Positions 51,248-63,054 of a stretch of 64,000 nt of DNA are shown here, one piece after another (position 1 is the first letter of the stretch; every line of letters begins with the position of its first letter). A program made the translations under genes and the position numbers. The stretch comes from Geosiphon pyriformis (lineage: Eukaryota > Glomeromycota > Glomeromycetes > Archaeosporales > Geosiphonaceae). The DNA is taken from the NCBI GenBank assembly GCA_016748015.1, contig JAAOMT010000029.1, positions 360,896-424,895 of the forward strand. Direction: 5' to 3'. Below the pieces are notes generated by a model. That model was given only the letters and a program-made list of their open reading frames with translations, was not told the origin of the DNA and did no database searches.

Positions 51248-54200
51248 ATGACCGGTTTTATTTGGAAGGTTGCTACATGTAATGTTCAAGGCATGAATAT
51301 TCCTGCGAAACAAAAAGATATAATTCATTGGCACAAGGACATGAGAAATTTGGTTTTTATTTTTACTGAAACAAAGTTGAAAGATAGGGTTCGTCCCTGG
51401 ATTGCCAACAAGTTTGATGGTGTTTGAGTGTTTTCCTTTGGTTTGGATTCTGGTTATCTGGGTGCTGGTGTGGTGGTTGTCATAGACTCTTCTTTGGCAA
51501 GGCATGTGTGCAGAGTTTCTGAAGTGCCTGGCCAGCTCTTGTCTGTTAGATTGCTTTTCAAGAATAAGCTCTCGGTGTCAATTCTAGGGCTCTACGCTGG
51601 TGCTTTTTCAGTGGTGCGGTTTTCCCAGACTGATGAGATTAACTCTCTTATTGCAAAGGCTGTTAATGAATCTTCTTTCATTATTCTCAGGGGTGATTTT
51701 AATGAAGACGGTTCTCATAAAAGTGCAAATTTCAAAAGATGCTTTGATTTGGGTCTGGTCAATTCTTTAGTTGGTAGCCCAGCTGCGAAAACGTCCACTT
51801 GGAAAAATTCTAGGGGTGTTACAAAAGTAATTGATTACGTGTTTGTCTTCTCGTGTCTTGTCAATGCAATAGTGCATCATAAGGTTTTGAATGTCAGTGA
51901 GCATTTTGACACAGACCATCGAGCTGTTTCAGTGGATTTAGATTTGGACGGGCTCTTGAATACGCACTTGATTTCTCTTCGCAAGCAGGCGAATAGGGAT
52001 TGTTGGAAGTTTGACGTCAAAGATGCCAATGATGCTAGGTGGTTGGAGTTCAAGGATGCTTCAGCTGCCAATGTCTCTATGTTCTCAGATGCTTTTGAAG
52101 TGGCAGTGAGGTTTTCTGATGTGGACACTATGTGGGACATTGTTCACAAGATCATGGTTCTTTCAGCAAGTGGTACATTCAAGAAAAAATGGTTTAAAGG
52201 TTTTGACAGTGTGTTTACCAGGACTTCTTCTAGGTTTCACAAACTGGAGCTGCTGGTTTCTAAGTTGGTTAAGGCTTCGCGTTTGGCTTCGAGTGATGGT
52301 TTTGCTTCTTTGTTGGAGGTGTGACACAGACTCGACTCTTCTGGTGCATTGGAGGTTAAATCTCTGTTTCTTTCAGGTTCTAATTTTGATATTATTTGTT
52401 CTGCACTAGCCAAAGTGAGGAAATCGTACTGCTCTTTGAAATTTTTGGAATCCAAGTGTGCTGAAAAATCTTCGATCAAGCAGACTATTGGTAAGAGAAT
52501 GGAGAGTTTTGAGCTGAACAAGGGTTATACCATTAGAAGTGTTTTGGAGCATCTTTTTCGCAAAGTGGTCCTAGATTATCTGGTTGTAGAAGAAGAGTTG
52601 ATTTTGGAGCCCGATTTGGTTAAGTCCAAGGTGGACAAAATTATGGAAGGATGGACCAAAAAACGTGAGGTGGTGTCTGACTTCTCTGAGGATTGGGTTT
52701 GTCAATTTTGGCCTCTGGATTATGTGTTCAATGGTGCTTTCTCTGATGTCATGTGCTCGATCAGTTTTGATGAGTTGTTAACTGTTGTTAAAGATCTTTC
52801 TGATGGAAAAGTGGCTGGTCTTTCTGGTATCTCCAACGAATTATGGAAACATTGTGACAAATCTATTTTGGATATGCTTTTGGTGCTCTTGAATTTCTGT
52901 CTGGTTGGCAAGTTGGTTCCTGGGCCTTGGAGGGAAGCTTGTGTCTCGATGATTCCTAAACCATATGAATGGTAGGAAGTTCTCACGAACACCCATCCTA
53001 TAGCTTTAATTGAAACAGCCCACAAGATTTTCTCCAAGATCTTTTCAGATAGAATTTCTTTGGCTTGCAGCACTTTTGATGTTCTTCATGGAGACAATTT
53101 TTCAGTTTTGAAAGGTACGATGATGCAGTCTCTCATTTTTGCTGTCGGTTCTGTGGTTGAGGATGCCTTGGAGAAGAACTGTGAACTTTGGCTGGTTTTA
53201 CAGGACATGCACAAGGCTTATGACTCGGTTGGTTAGGAACATCTTAGGAGGAGTTTGATCAGGATCAAAATGTGTGACAGGTTTATTAAATTTTTTGGCA
53301 GTATTCACAATGGTTGCATCAACAGAGTGATGACTGACTTTGGTTTAACTGATGGGTATTGTGTCCATGATGGGCTGGATCAGGGTGAAGTTTTCTCGCC
53401 TTTTCTCTAGTGTATTTTTTATGATTTACTTTTGTGCAAGGTCAAGAGGCAGGAGAGTATGTGGGGCTACAGGTTGAATTCTCATTATGTTTCTAAAACA
53501 GACCAAGTAGATTCTCGTGCTGGATTGACTTCATTTCTCGTTGCTGGTGCTTTTGTCGATAATACTATTTGGGTTGGTAGCAGCCAGGCTGCTACACAAC
53601 ATATTCTGGATATTGCTAGTGAGTTTTTCAGGTTCAATGACATTTCTGTGAATAATGACAAGACGGTGGCCATCCCTATCAACTGTCGGGTGTTGGACCC
53701 TTGTTTAACTATCAGTGGCGCACCTATTTCCATTGTCAGGAAAGGGGAATCTCATCACTATTTGGGTATTTTTTTGTCTTCTGGGGGTCTTTCGAAGCCT
53801 AGCTTGGCTAAAGCTCAGGCTGATATATGGTTTTTTGTGAATCTTGTTTTAAAGAAGGCAATTTCAGACAAACAGTGTGCATATTTGGTGTCTGCTGTTC
53901 TTTTCCCTATCATCAGCTACAGGACTCAGTTCAGTTTTGTTTCTTTGAGTGTTTGTAGTAAATAGGACATGTTGGTACACAAGATCTTTAAGTCCAAGTC
54001 TGGGTTGTCACGTGATTTCCCTAGTGATGCTCTTCATCATCCCTCTCTGTACAATCTAAAGACTTTTGAACAAATCCAGGCTGAGAGTAAATTGGCCTCC
54101 ATTATTGCTTTTGCAAATTCCACTGGTGTCTTGGATCGCTTGTTTTCACATAGGTCTCATGACTTCCAGATTCTTAGCTGGCATCATTGTCATCCCTTAA

Positions 54201-55912
54201 TGTTTCTGGCTCGTGTTGGTGTTAGTCTCTTAAATAATTTTTTGGCTGGTGTGGTCCGTATTTTTTCCGGGTGTGATTTGTGCTTTTTGTTATCGGTGTG
54301 GTACTCCTATGTCTTTGGTTCTAAGTGATTCCTGTTTTTTCAAGTGTGTCTCTTCGCTCAAGCGTTATGGGATTGCTTTCATGGAACAGCTTTGTGACCA
54401 TAATGGTAATGTTTTTAGTTGGAAAACCTTCAAGCATTGGAAGAGGCTGGACCCTCGTGGCCCAGTCTCTTTCTGGTTTGATCTCTCCGTTCGCTTTCTT
54501 GGTGGTGTTGTATCTCTCTCCTCAAGTTTCTCTTTGGCAGATGATCATGCTGTGTCTGACATTCGTCTTTCTCATGATTTTGGTATGGTTTATGACGCTT
54601 TGCTGACCATTGGAGCTGCCTGCCTTTCTGTGTATATGGATGGATCTCTTTCTGGTCTGGGCTCTGTTAACATGAGGGCAGGTGCTGCTGTTTTTTTTAA
54701 GGACATTAACTTGGGTTTGGGTGTTAGGGTGTCTGATTTGGTTTCTTCTACTCTGACGGAGCTGCAAGCCATAGCTTTGGCCCTTGAGTGTGTTCCTTTT
54801 TCTCGTTTGGTTGACTTGTTCTCGGATAGCCAAGCTGCTTTAGATATGTGTAGATCGGAATTGTCGCTGGCTCATCTGGATTTCAGGAACCGCTGTTGGA
54901 TTGAGTGTCGTCACATTACTACTGTCATTTGTTAGAAGAATTTGGATGTGAATTGGGTCAAGGTAAAGGGTCATTTAGGTGTCTCAGGCAATGATCATGT
55001 TGATGCACTTGCTAAAGATGCTGTTCTCTCTGCTTGGCGTCTACCTCATTTGGTCAGTGAACGTTTTCTGTGTGCTGGTGGTATGGCAGTTTCTGGTAAT
55101 TCTAGACACTTTGTTCGTGATGTTTTCCAGTCAGTCCATCGAGCTCATTGGAAAGTCAGAGTGGGTTCTCGTGTCGTGGATGATAGATTGCGCGCTGATA
55201 TCAATTGGTTAAGTCTTCTATGGTGTAACACCCCAATTCTCACTTGGCATCCGGTTTTACCAGCTTGCACACAGCTAGCTGTCGTACTTACTTTATGAAG
55301 GCTCTTTATCATCGGCTTCCTGTTGCTGTGCACAAGCATTTGTATGATAGGAGATACCCCAGTGTGGTCTGTCTGTTTTGTGGTGATGTTGAGACCTCGG
55401 ATCACGTCTTTTCGTGTTCTCAGAATGCCATTGGTCGTGCTTGTTTGTTGGGCACTCATGCTTCAGCTTGGAAGGCTCTTTCTGGCCTGTTTCATTCTTT
55501 TTTTTGTGTCTTATAGGCTTTGGCTTCTTGTGTTTCTGAGATTGGAATTGGTGTTGCTCTGTGTAAAGGCTTTGTTTTCGATGAGTGGTTTCGTGAGTCT
55601 GTCTCGGTTTTTAATAATTCTGATGAGGGTACTAAAAGGATTGTGAGCTTTGTGCGTGGGTTCTGTCTTGCATTTCAGGATGACATTTAGTTGATCCGTG
55701 CCAGACACCGAGTGTTTATAGAAAAGCGTGGTCTGATTCCGCATGACGGCTCAACTCTTGTTTCAGTTTCTGGTTTGTCTAAGGTGTTTTTGGCTGGTGT
55801 GATTAGATTGCTGAGAGTGGCTGAGGCTTTTGGAGTTGGTTTCGGGTTTCATAGGTTTTGTCCATTTTTTTCAGGTATTGGAGATTTGGTTTCTGTGCAT
55901 ATAGATGTATAG
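51248..55912 (+). pseudogene. LINE copy B ORF2 (endonuclease, RT, RNase H, zinc knuckle)
   Basis: ATG at 51248 overlaps the ORF1 stop as ATGA. Endonuclease: TCNVQGMN, FTETKLKDR, ILGLYAGAFS, RGDFNEDGSHK, VIDYVFVF and SEHFDTDHRAVS. RT: DGKVAGLSGISNELWKH, LVLQDMHKAYDS, and a catalytic box FVDNTIW with the second Asp changed to Asn. RNase H: YMDGSLSGLG, LTELQAIALALE, FSDSQAAL, GNDHVDALAK. C-terminal knuckle: CLFCGDVETSDHVFSC. Stops include 51425, 52322, 52973, 53234, 53963 and 55514. Frameshifts lie near 54270 (a deletion of about 21 bases relative to copy A) and near 55230. Several are shared with copy C. Confidence 0.9.
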
Positions 55913-56060
55913 TGTAGTTCTGACTGGCCCGAATGGCTGGTCATGTGTAGAAAGCGCATGATTCACACCTAGTTTAGATCATTTGTATGATGTATAGCAC
56001 TAGGTCACGTTTAGATCTCACTCATTAAATAAATAAAATAAAAAAATAAAAAATAAAATA

Positions 56061-56170
56061 GAAATAATGTAATTAATAAAGATAATTTTTTTTTGTTATT
56101 ATAAGTAAATTTTAGAGTTATTAGGTTTTTATAATTTGGTATTTGAATTGGTTAATTAATTAATCTGAAA
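56061..56170. other. Short spacer between tail-to-tail LINEs B and C
   Basis: About 110 AT-rich bases between the two poly-A tails. With the flanking LINEs it forms the centre of an inverted repeat with arms of about 6.9 kb. Confidence 0.7.
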
Positions 56171-56309
56171 TTTTTTTTTTTTTATTTATTTATTTAACAA
56201 GTGAGGTCCAAACGCAACCTAGTGCTATACATCATACAAATGATCTAAACTAGGTGCAAATCATGTGCTTTCTACACATGACTAGCCACTTGAGCCAGTC
56301 AGGACTACA

Positions 56310-59300
56310 CTATACATCTATATACACAGAAACCAAATCTTCAATACCTGAAAAAAATGGACAAAACCTATGAAACCCAAAACCAACTCCAAAAGCCTCA
56401 GCCACTCCCAGCAATCTAATCATACCAGCCAAAAACACCTTAGACAAACCAGAAACTGAAACAAAAGTTGAGCCATCACATGGAATCAGACTGCACTTTT
56501 CCATAAACATTTGGTGTCTGGCGTAGACCAACCAAATGTCGTCCCGAAATACAAGACAGAACCCATGCACAAAGCTCACAATCCTTTTAGTACCCTCATC
56601 AGAATCATTAAAAACTGAGACAAACTCACGAAACCACTTATCAAAAACAAAGCCTTTACACAGAACAACACCAATTCCAACCTCAGAAACACAAGAAGCC
56701 AAAGCCTGTAAGACACAAGAAAAAGAACGAGACAGGCCAGAAAGAGCCTTCCAAGCTGAAGCATGAGTGCCCAACAAACAAGCACGACCAACGGCATCCT
56801 GAGAACACGAAAAGACGTGATCCGAGGTCTCAACATCACCACAAAATAGACAGACCACATTGGGGTATCTCCTATCATACAAACGCTTGCGCACAGCAAC
56901 AGGAAGCCGATGATAAAGAGCCTTCATAAAGTAAGTACGACAGCTAGCTGTGCGCAAGCTGGTAAAACCAGATGCCAAGTGAGAATCGGGGTGCCACACC
57001 ATAGAAAACTTAGACCAATTGATATCAGCGCGCAACCTATCATCTACGACATGAGAACCCACTCCAACTTCCCAACGAGCTCAATAGACTAACTGGAAAA
57101 CATCACGAACAAAGTGTCTAGAATTACCAGAAACTGCCACACTACCAGCACACAGAAAACGTTCACTGACCAAATAAGGTAGGCGCCAAGTAGAGAGAGC
57201 AGCATTTTTAGCAAGTGCATCAGCATGATCATTGCCTGAGACACCTGAATGACCCTTTATCTTGACCCAATTCACATCCAAATTCTTCTGACAAATGACA
57301 GTAGTAATGTGACAATGCTCAATCCAACAGTGGTTCCTAAAATCTGGACAAGCCAGCGACAATTCCGACCTACACGTATCTAAAGCAGCTTGGCTATCCA
57401 AGAACAAGTCAACCAAACGAGAAAAAAGAACACACTCAAGGGCCAAAGCTATGGCTTGCAGCTCCGTCAGAGTAGAAGAAACCAAATCAGACACCCTAAC
57501 ACCCAAACCCAAGTTAATGTCCTTAAAAAAAACAGCAGCACCCACCTTCATGTTAACAGAGCCCAGACCAGAAAGAGATCCATCCGTATACACAGAAAGG
57601 CAGGCAGCTCCAACGGTTGGCAAAGCGTCATAAACCACACCAAAATCATGAGAAAGACGAATGTCAGACACAGCATGATCATCTGCCAAAGAGGAACTTA
57701 AGGAGAGAGATACAACACCACCAAGAAAGCGAACGGAGAGATCAAACCAGAAAGGGACTGGGCCACAAGGGTTCAGCCACTTCCAATGTTTGAAGGTTTT
57801 CCAACTAAAAACATCACCATTACAGTCACGAAGCTGTTCCACGAAAGCAATTCCATAACGCTTGAGCGAAGAGACACACTTGAAAAAACAGGAATCACTT
57901 AGAACCAAAGACATAGGAGTACCACACCGATAACAAAAAGCACAAATCACACCCGGAAAAAATACGGACCACACCAGCCAAAAAATTATTTAAGAGACTA
58001 ACACCAACACGAGCCAGAAACATTAAGGGATGACAATGATGCCAGCTAAGAACCTGGAAGTCATGAGACCTATGTGAAAACAAGCGATCCAAGACACCAG
58101 TGGAATTTGCAAAAGCAATAATGGAGGCCAATTTACTCTCAGCCTGGATTTGTTCAAAAGTCTTTAGATTGTACAGAGAGGGATAATGAAGAGCATCACT
58201 AGGGAAATCACGTGACAACCCAGACTTGGACTTAAAGATCTTGTGTACCAACATGTCCTATTTACTACAAACACTCAAAGAAACAAAACTGAACTGAGTC
58301 CTGTAGCTGATGATAGGGAAAAGAACTGCAGACACCAAATATGTACACTGTTTGTCCAAAATTGCCTTCCTCAAAACAAGATTCACAAAAAACCATACAT
58401 TAGCCTGAGCTTTAGCCAAGCTAGGCTTCGAAAGACCCCCAGAAGACAAAAAAATACCCAAATAGCGATGAGATTCCTCTTTCCTGGCAATGGAAATAGG
58501 CACACTACTGATAGTTAAACGAGAGTCTAACACCCGACAGTTGATAGGAATGGCTACTGTCTTGTCGTTATTCACAGAAATGTCATTGAACTTGAAAAAC
58601 TCACTAGCAATATCCAGAATGTGTTGTGTAGCAGCCTGGCTGCTATCAACCCAAATAGTATCATTGACGAAAGCACCAGCAGCGAGAAACAAAGTCAATC
58701 CAGCACGAGGATCTATTTGGTCTGTTTTAGAAACATAATGAGAATTTAACCTGTAGCCCCACACACTCTTCTGCCTCTTGACCTCGCATAAAAGTGAATC
58801 ATAAAAAATACGCCAGAGAAGAGACAAGAAAACTTCACCCTAATCCAGCCCATCGTGGACACAATACCCATCAGTTAAACCAAAGTCAGTCATCACTCTG
58901 TTGATGCAACCATTGTGAATACTGCCAAAAAATTTAATAAACCTGTCACACATTTTGATCCTGATCAAACTCCTCCTAAGATGTTCCTAACCAACCAAGT
59001 CATAAGCCTTGCGCATGTCCTGTAAAACCAGCCAAAGTTCACAGTTCTTCTCCAAGGCATCCTCAACCACAGAACCAACAGCAAAAATGGGAGACTGCAT
59101 CATCGTACCTTTCAAAACTGAAAAATTGTCTCCATGAAGAACATCAAAAGTGCTGCAAGCCAAAGAAATCCTATCTGAAAGGATCTTGGAGAAAATCTTG
59201 TGGGCTGTTTCAATTAAAGCTATAGGATGGGTGTTCGTGAGAACTTCCTACCATTCATATGGTTTAGGAATCATCGAGACACAAGCTTCCCTCCAAGGCC

Positions 59301-60974
59301 CAGGAACCAACTTGCCAACCAGACAGAAATTCAAGAGCACCAAAAGCATATCCAAAATAGATTTGTCACAATGTTTCCACAATTCATTGGAGATACCAGA
59401 AAGACCAGCCACTTTTCCATCAGGAAAATCTTTAACAACAGTTGACAATTTATCAAAACTGATTGAGCACATGACATCAGAGAAAGCACCATTGAACACA
59501 TAATCCAGAGGCCAAAATTGACAAACCCAATTCTTAGAGAAGTCAGACATCACCTCACGTTTTCTGGTCCATCCTTCCATAATTTCGTCCACCTTGAACT
59601 TAACCAAATCGGGCTCCAAAATCAACTCTTTTTCTACAACCAGATGATCTAGGACCACCTTGCGAAAAAGACGCTCCAAAACACTTCTAATGGTATAACC
59701 CTTGTTCAGCTCAAAACTCTCCATTCTCTTACCAATAGTCTGCTTGATCGAAGATTTTTCAGCACACTTGGATTCCAAAAATTTCAAAGAGCAGTACAAT
59801 TTCCTCACTTTGGCTAGTGCAGAACGAATAATATCAAAATTAGAACCTGAAAGAAACAGAGATTTAACTTCCAATGCACCAGGAGAGTCGAGTCTGTGTC
59901 ACACCTCCAACAAAGAAGCAAAACCATCACTCGAAGCCAAACGCGAAGCCTTAACCAACTTAGAAACCAGCAGCTCCAGTTTGTGAAACCTAGAAGAAGT
60001 CCTGGTAAACACACTGTCAAAACCTTTAAACCATTTTTTCTTGAATGTACCACCTGTTGAAAGAACTATGATCTATGAACAATGTCCCACATAGTGTCCA
60101 CATCTGAAAACCTCACTGCCACTTCAAAAGCATTTGAGAACATAGAGGCATTGGCAGCTGAAGCATCCTTGAATTCCAACCACCTAGCATTATTGGCACC
60201 TTTGACGTCAAACTTTTAACGATCTCTATTCACCTGCTTGCGAAGAGAAATCAAGTGCGTATCCAAGAACCTGTTCAAACCCAAATCCACTGAAACAGCT
60301 CGATGGTCTGTGTCAAAATGCTTACTAACATTCAAAACCTTATGATGCACTATCGCATTGACAAGACACGAGGAGACAAACATGTAATCAATTACTTTTG
60401 TAACACCTCTAGAATTTTTTCAAGTGGACGTTTTCGCAGCTGGGCTACCAACTAAAGAATTGACCAGACCCAAATCAAAGCATCTTTTGAAACTTGCACT
60501 TTTATGAGAACCGTCTTCATTAAAATTACCCCCGAGAATAACGAAAGAAGATTCATTAACAGCCTTTGCAATAAAAAAGTTAATCTCATCAGTTTGGGAA
60601 AACCACACCACCAAAGAAGCACCAGCATAGAGCCCTAGAATTGACACCGAGAGCTTATTCTTGAAAAGCAATCTAACAGACAAAAGCCGGCCAGGCATTT
60701 CAGAAACTCTGCACACATGCCTTGCCAAAGAAGAGTCCATGACAACCACCACACCAGCACCCAGATAACCAGAATCCAAACCAGAGGAAAACACCCTAAC
60801 ACCATCAAACTTGTTGGCGATCCAGGAACAAATCCTATCCTTCAACTTTGTCTCAGTAAAAATAGAAACCAAATTTCCCATGTCCTTGTGCCAATGAACT
60901 ATATCTTTTTGTTTCGCAGGAATTTTCATGTCTCGAACATTACACGTAGTAACCTTCCAAATAAAACTGGTCAT
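56310..60974 (-). pseudogene. LINE copy C ORF2 (endonuclease, RT, RNase H, zinc knuckle)
   Basis: ATG at 60974 overlaps the ORF1 stop as ATGA. Endonuclease: TCNVRDMK, FTETKLKDR, GGNFNEDGSHK (an expected Asp is Asn). A TGA at 60420 replaces Trp, then a one-base loss near 60065 shifts the frame. The RT catalytic box is FVNDTIW, with the first Asp changed to Asn. RNase H: YTDGSLSGLG, LTELQAIALALE, GNDHADALAK. The knuckle CLFCGDVETSDHVFSC is intact. Stops at 59899, 59248, 58987 and 58258, and the frame break near 57960, coincide with those in copy B. The last third (56310-57062) is one open frame. Confidence 0.9.
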
Positions 60975-62929
60975 TGAGAAGACGAGAGAACTGAAGAACC
61001 CAAACCAGAACACAACATATCCAGTCTTGCCAACACTGAGCCAACTGATGCATCTAAAGCCATCAACTTTGACTCCAAACCACCAACCTTGGCAGTTAAA
61101 ACCTTCGAACTACTGGAACCAAAATCAGGATTGGCATCATCAATGGTAGGGCAAAGAGAAGGAAAGGCCACCAATGAAACGTCCAGTGCCATATCCAAAT
61201 CCACACATGAGGCCAGAGAAGTAGATGCAACGGGATGAGAGGCTAGAAAAGAAGACTCCGAAGAAACCATCTCAACACAACTCAGTTTCTTCGCAATGGC
61301 AGAAACTCGGTCTGCCAAAAGCTCCAAAGAGTGTTCCAAAATTGCCAACTGACTGCACAAATCAGAGATATCAGAAGGGGAGGATTCTACCGAGGCAGAA
61401 TCCACACTGAAACTAGCACCAACAGAAAAAAGACCCGAAGAAACCACACGAGAGGAAGTGCCACTAGCAACTTGGGCCCAAGTCTTGTTACCAAAGGAAA
61501 CTGGGTGAGTGATAGGAGTCTGTTTCCTCCTATATACATTAGTCAGATGAACCCAATTCTGAGAAGTTACCACCCGCTTACTGCGAGCACCAGAATTCTC
61601 ACCCATAGAACAAACATCAGAAACATGACCGAATTGTTTACATACTGCACAACAGGCCAAAGATAGACCAGCCCAACGCAAACTCACATCCTTGAAAACC
61701 AGAACTGAACCAATAGCAGCCAATTTGGATGTCTCATTCTCAAAACAGATCACAGCACACTGATCACGAATATATGAAGATGGATTACGGCCAATAAAAC
61801 AAGTTTTCCCACCATAGGCCTCCACTAATGCAAACAAATCATAGGCAGTGGTGCCAACTGGAAGAGTGTAAAGCAATGTCCGATGCTGATCTCTAGATAC
61901 CCATATTTGTTTATCAACACTTGCCTTTGCCACGTGAACAGAATCTTTTCCCATGAATACAGACCATCTAACCGCAACCAAATCAGCTATCTCAGATGAT
62001 TCATATTCCACTAGGGCCTTTTGCCAAAGACCAATAAGCTGCATTTTGATTAAAATAATCTTGCCAAACTTGGAGAACACTGCCTCAATCACCAATTTGG
62101 GAAGATCCACTGGGATTTCCTTGATGATTACCTCCCGATCCGAATGGCTGTTTACTTTTCTTAGATCATCATTTACCAAAATTTTTTCACTGATTGCCAT
62201 TTCTCTTGTCTTAATCAAACTTTTTTCAGATATATATGATGACCTTATTATTCCAGGAAATTTTGAGGGAGTTGAAGCCCTCCTAAAACCATCAACTTGA
62301 TAAAAATTTTTTTTCACACAAATCAACTTATCACTAACAGTTTTCCCAGAAACAGCAGAAAGTTCAATATCCAATGCAAAAGATTTCACCAAAATAAAAC
62401 TCCGAATCTCCCGATCACATGATGTGACTGGCAGCAACTGATTGAATCCATTGAATGTGCGAGGAGGGAGCTCCAAAACGTCGCCAGTACCACCCACATT
62501 AATGAAAGAAGACTGCTTAGACAGGTGTTCAAATATGTACGTTCTCGTTCTCAAACCCTTTGGCGTAGCATTACCCATTAGTTTGTTATCCCCGGAAGTG
62601 TCAGAATTGACGTAGCTCGTTTCTTCTACAATCGTGTTCTTCATGTTTTCAATGTCAGAAGTCCCGCCAACACTTGATTCTTCGCTGTCCATTTCACTAC
62701 CCCAAGATTTCTTCTGGTCGTCAACGCCATCATGTAGCATGTCCACAGGCAGAGGGCCAGCCAATGAATCCACAACAACACCAGAATTATCAGGTTTCTT
62801 TGTTTTCTTGTAAGATGGACCACGAGTGTAAATACTCTCAATGCGCACCTTTTTTTTAGTGCCAGAACGGGTTCTCACACCAGCCGAACCAGATGCTGAC
62901 CCACTAGCAGAAGAGCCTACTGGATCCAT
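60971..62929 (-). CDS. LINE copy C ORF1 protein, intact (RRM-like domains, CCHC knuckle, coiled coil)
   Basis: A single 652-codon frame starts at ATG 62929 (MDPVGSSASGSASG); an upstream in-frame GTG two codons earlier is less likely. Order: a basic N-terminus with TKKKVRIES and KKTKKP, possible nuclear localisation; an RRM-like fold at about 266-336 (VIIKEIPVDLPKLVIEAVF, SKFGKIILIKMQLIG); a second RRM-like domain at about 350-420 (TLPVGTTAYDLFALVEAYG); the knuckle CAVCKQFGHVSDVC (CX2CX4HX4C) at about 427-440; and heptad-rich helices at about 522-550 and 608-645. ORF1 proteins of LINEs bind element RNA. The stop overlaps the ORF2 start, suggesting coupled re-initiation. It is the only uninterrupted transposon ORF of its size here. 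Confidence 0.9.
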   Translation of the reverse strand: MDPVGSSASGSASGSAGVRTRSGTKKKVRIESIYTRGPSYKKTKKPDNSGVVVDSLAGPLPVDMLHDGVDDQKKSWGSEMDSEESSVGGTSDIENMKNTIVEETSYVNSDTSGDNKLMGNATPKGLRTRTYIFEHLSKQSSFINVGGTGDVLELPPRTFNGFNQLLPVTSCDREIRSFILVKSFALDIELSAVSGKTVSDKLICVKKNFYQVDGFRRASTPSKFPGIIRSSYISEKSLIKTREMAISEKILVNDDLRKVNSHSDREVIIKEIPVDLPKLVIEAVFSKFGKIILIKMQLIGLWQKALVEYESSEIADLVAVRWSVFMGKDSVHVAKASVDKQIWVSRDQHRTLLYTLPVGTTAYDLFALVEAYGGKTCFIGRNPSSYIRDQCAVICFENETSKLAAIGSVLVFKDVSLRWAGLSLACCAVCKQFGHVSDVCSMGENSGARSKRVVTSQNWVHLTNVYRRKQTPITHPVSFGNKTWAQVASGTSSRVVSSGLFSVGASFSVDSASVESSPSDISDLCSQLAILEHSLELLADRVSAIAKKLSCVEMVSSESSFLASHPVASTSLASCVDLDMALDVSLVAFPSLCPTIDDANPDFGSSSSKVLTAKVGGLESKLMALDASVGSVLARLDMLCSGLGSSVLSSSQ

Positions 62930-63054
62930 TGTCACGAACAGAGGTGTATGTAAAGAAATAACTAAAGGGAACAGAAGGGAATAAGAGAAAAGGAAGATAT
63001 TTTTTTGACTATTCTATGCTCTCGTTATGGTTAGGGAATCAATGAAAGAAAGAG

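Larger units (their letters stand above)
48715..51251 (+). pseudogene. LINE copy B ORF1 (RRM-like/CCHC protein), with gap and stops
   Basis: Starts MEPVGFAAGGSGS. A TGA at 48931 precedes LWASKVNSEMDS. The scaffold gap and repeated 561 bases follow. A second TGA at 50319 falls in KQT-stop-VSRDQ, where copy C has Trp. The C-terminal part (50346-51251) has TLPVGTTAHDLSALVE, FVKVVSL-like strands, a knuckle CVVYKQFSHVSDVC with one Cys replaced by Tyr, and the coiled-coil tail ending SSSQ. The ORF1 protein probably binds LINE RNA. Confidence 0.85.
48590..56060 (+). mobile_element. LINE copy B, full length, containing a scaffold gap
   Basis: The 5' end CCTTTCTTTCGTTG is at about 48590, ORF1 at 48715-51251 and ORF2 at 51248-55912. 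The 3' untranslated region (GTGTAGAAAGCGCATG) ends in an AAATAAAT-type tail near 56060. The copy measures 7,471 bases. Removing the 581-base repeat plus gap leaves 6,890, close to copies A and C. It faces copy C tail to tail. Confidence 0.92.
56171..63054 (-). mobile_element. LINE copy C, full length, intact ORF1
   Basis: The poly-A tail is the T run at 56171-56183 plus TTTATTTATTTATT. ORF2 is at 56310-60974 and ORF1 at 60971-62929. The 5' end CTCTTTCTTTC is near 63054. Length is about 6.88 kb. It is highly similar to copy B in inverted orientation and shares several of its inactivating changes. Confidence 0.93.

Noticed and set aside
51425-55912. Programmed stop read-through or an alternative genetic code explaining the in-frame stops
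   Set aside because: All three stop codons occur, at positions that vary among copies, and replace Trp, Gln or Arg codons by simple transitions. Host genes use the standard code.
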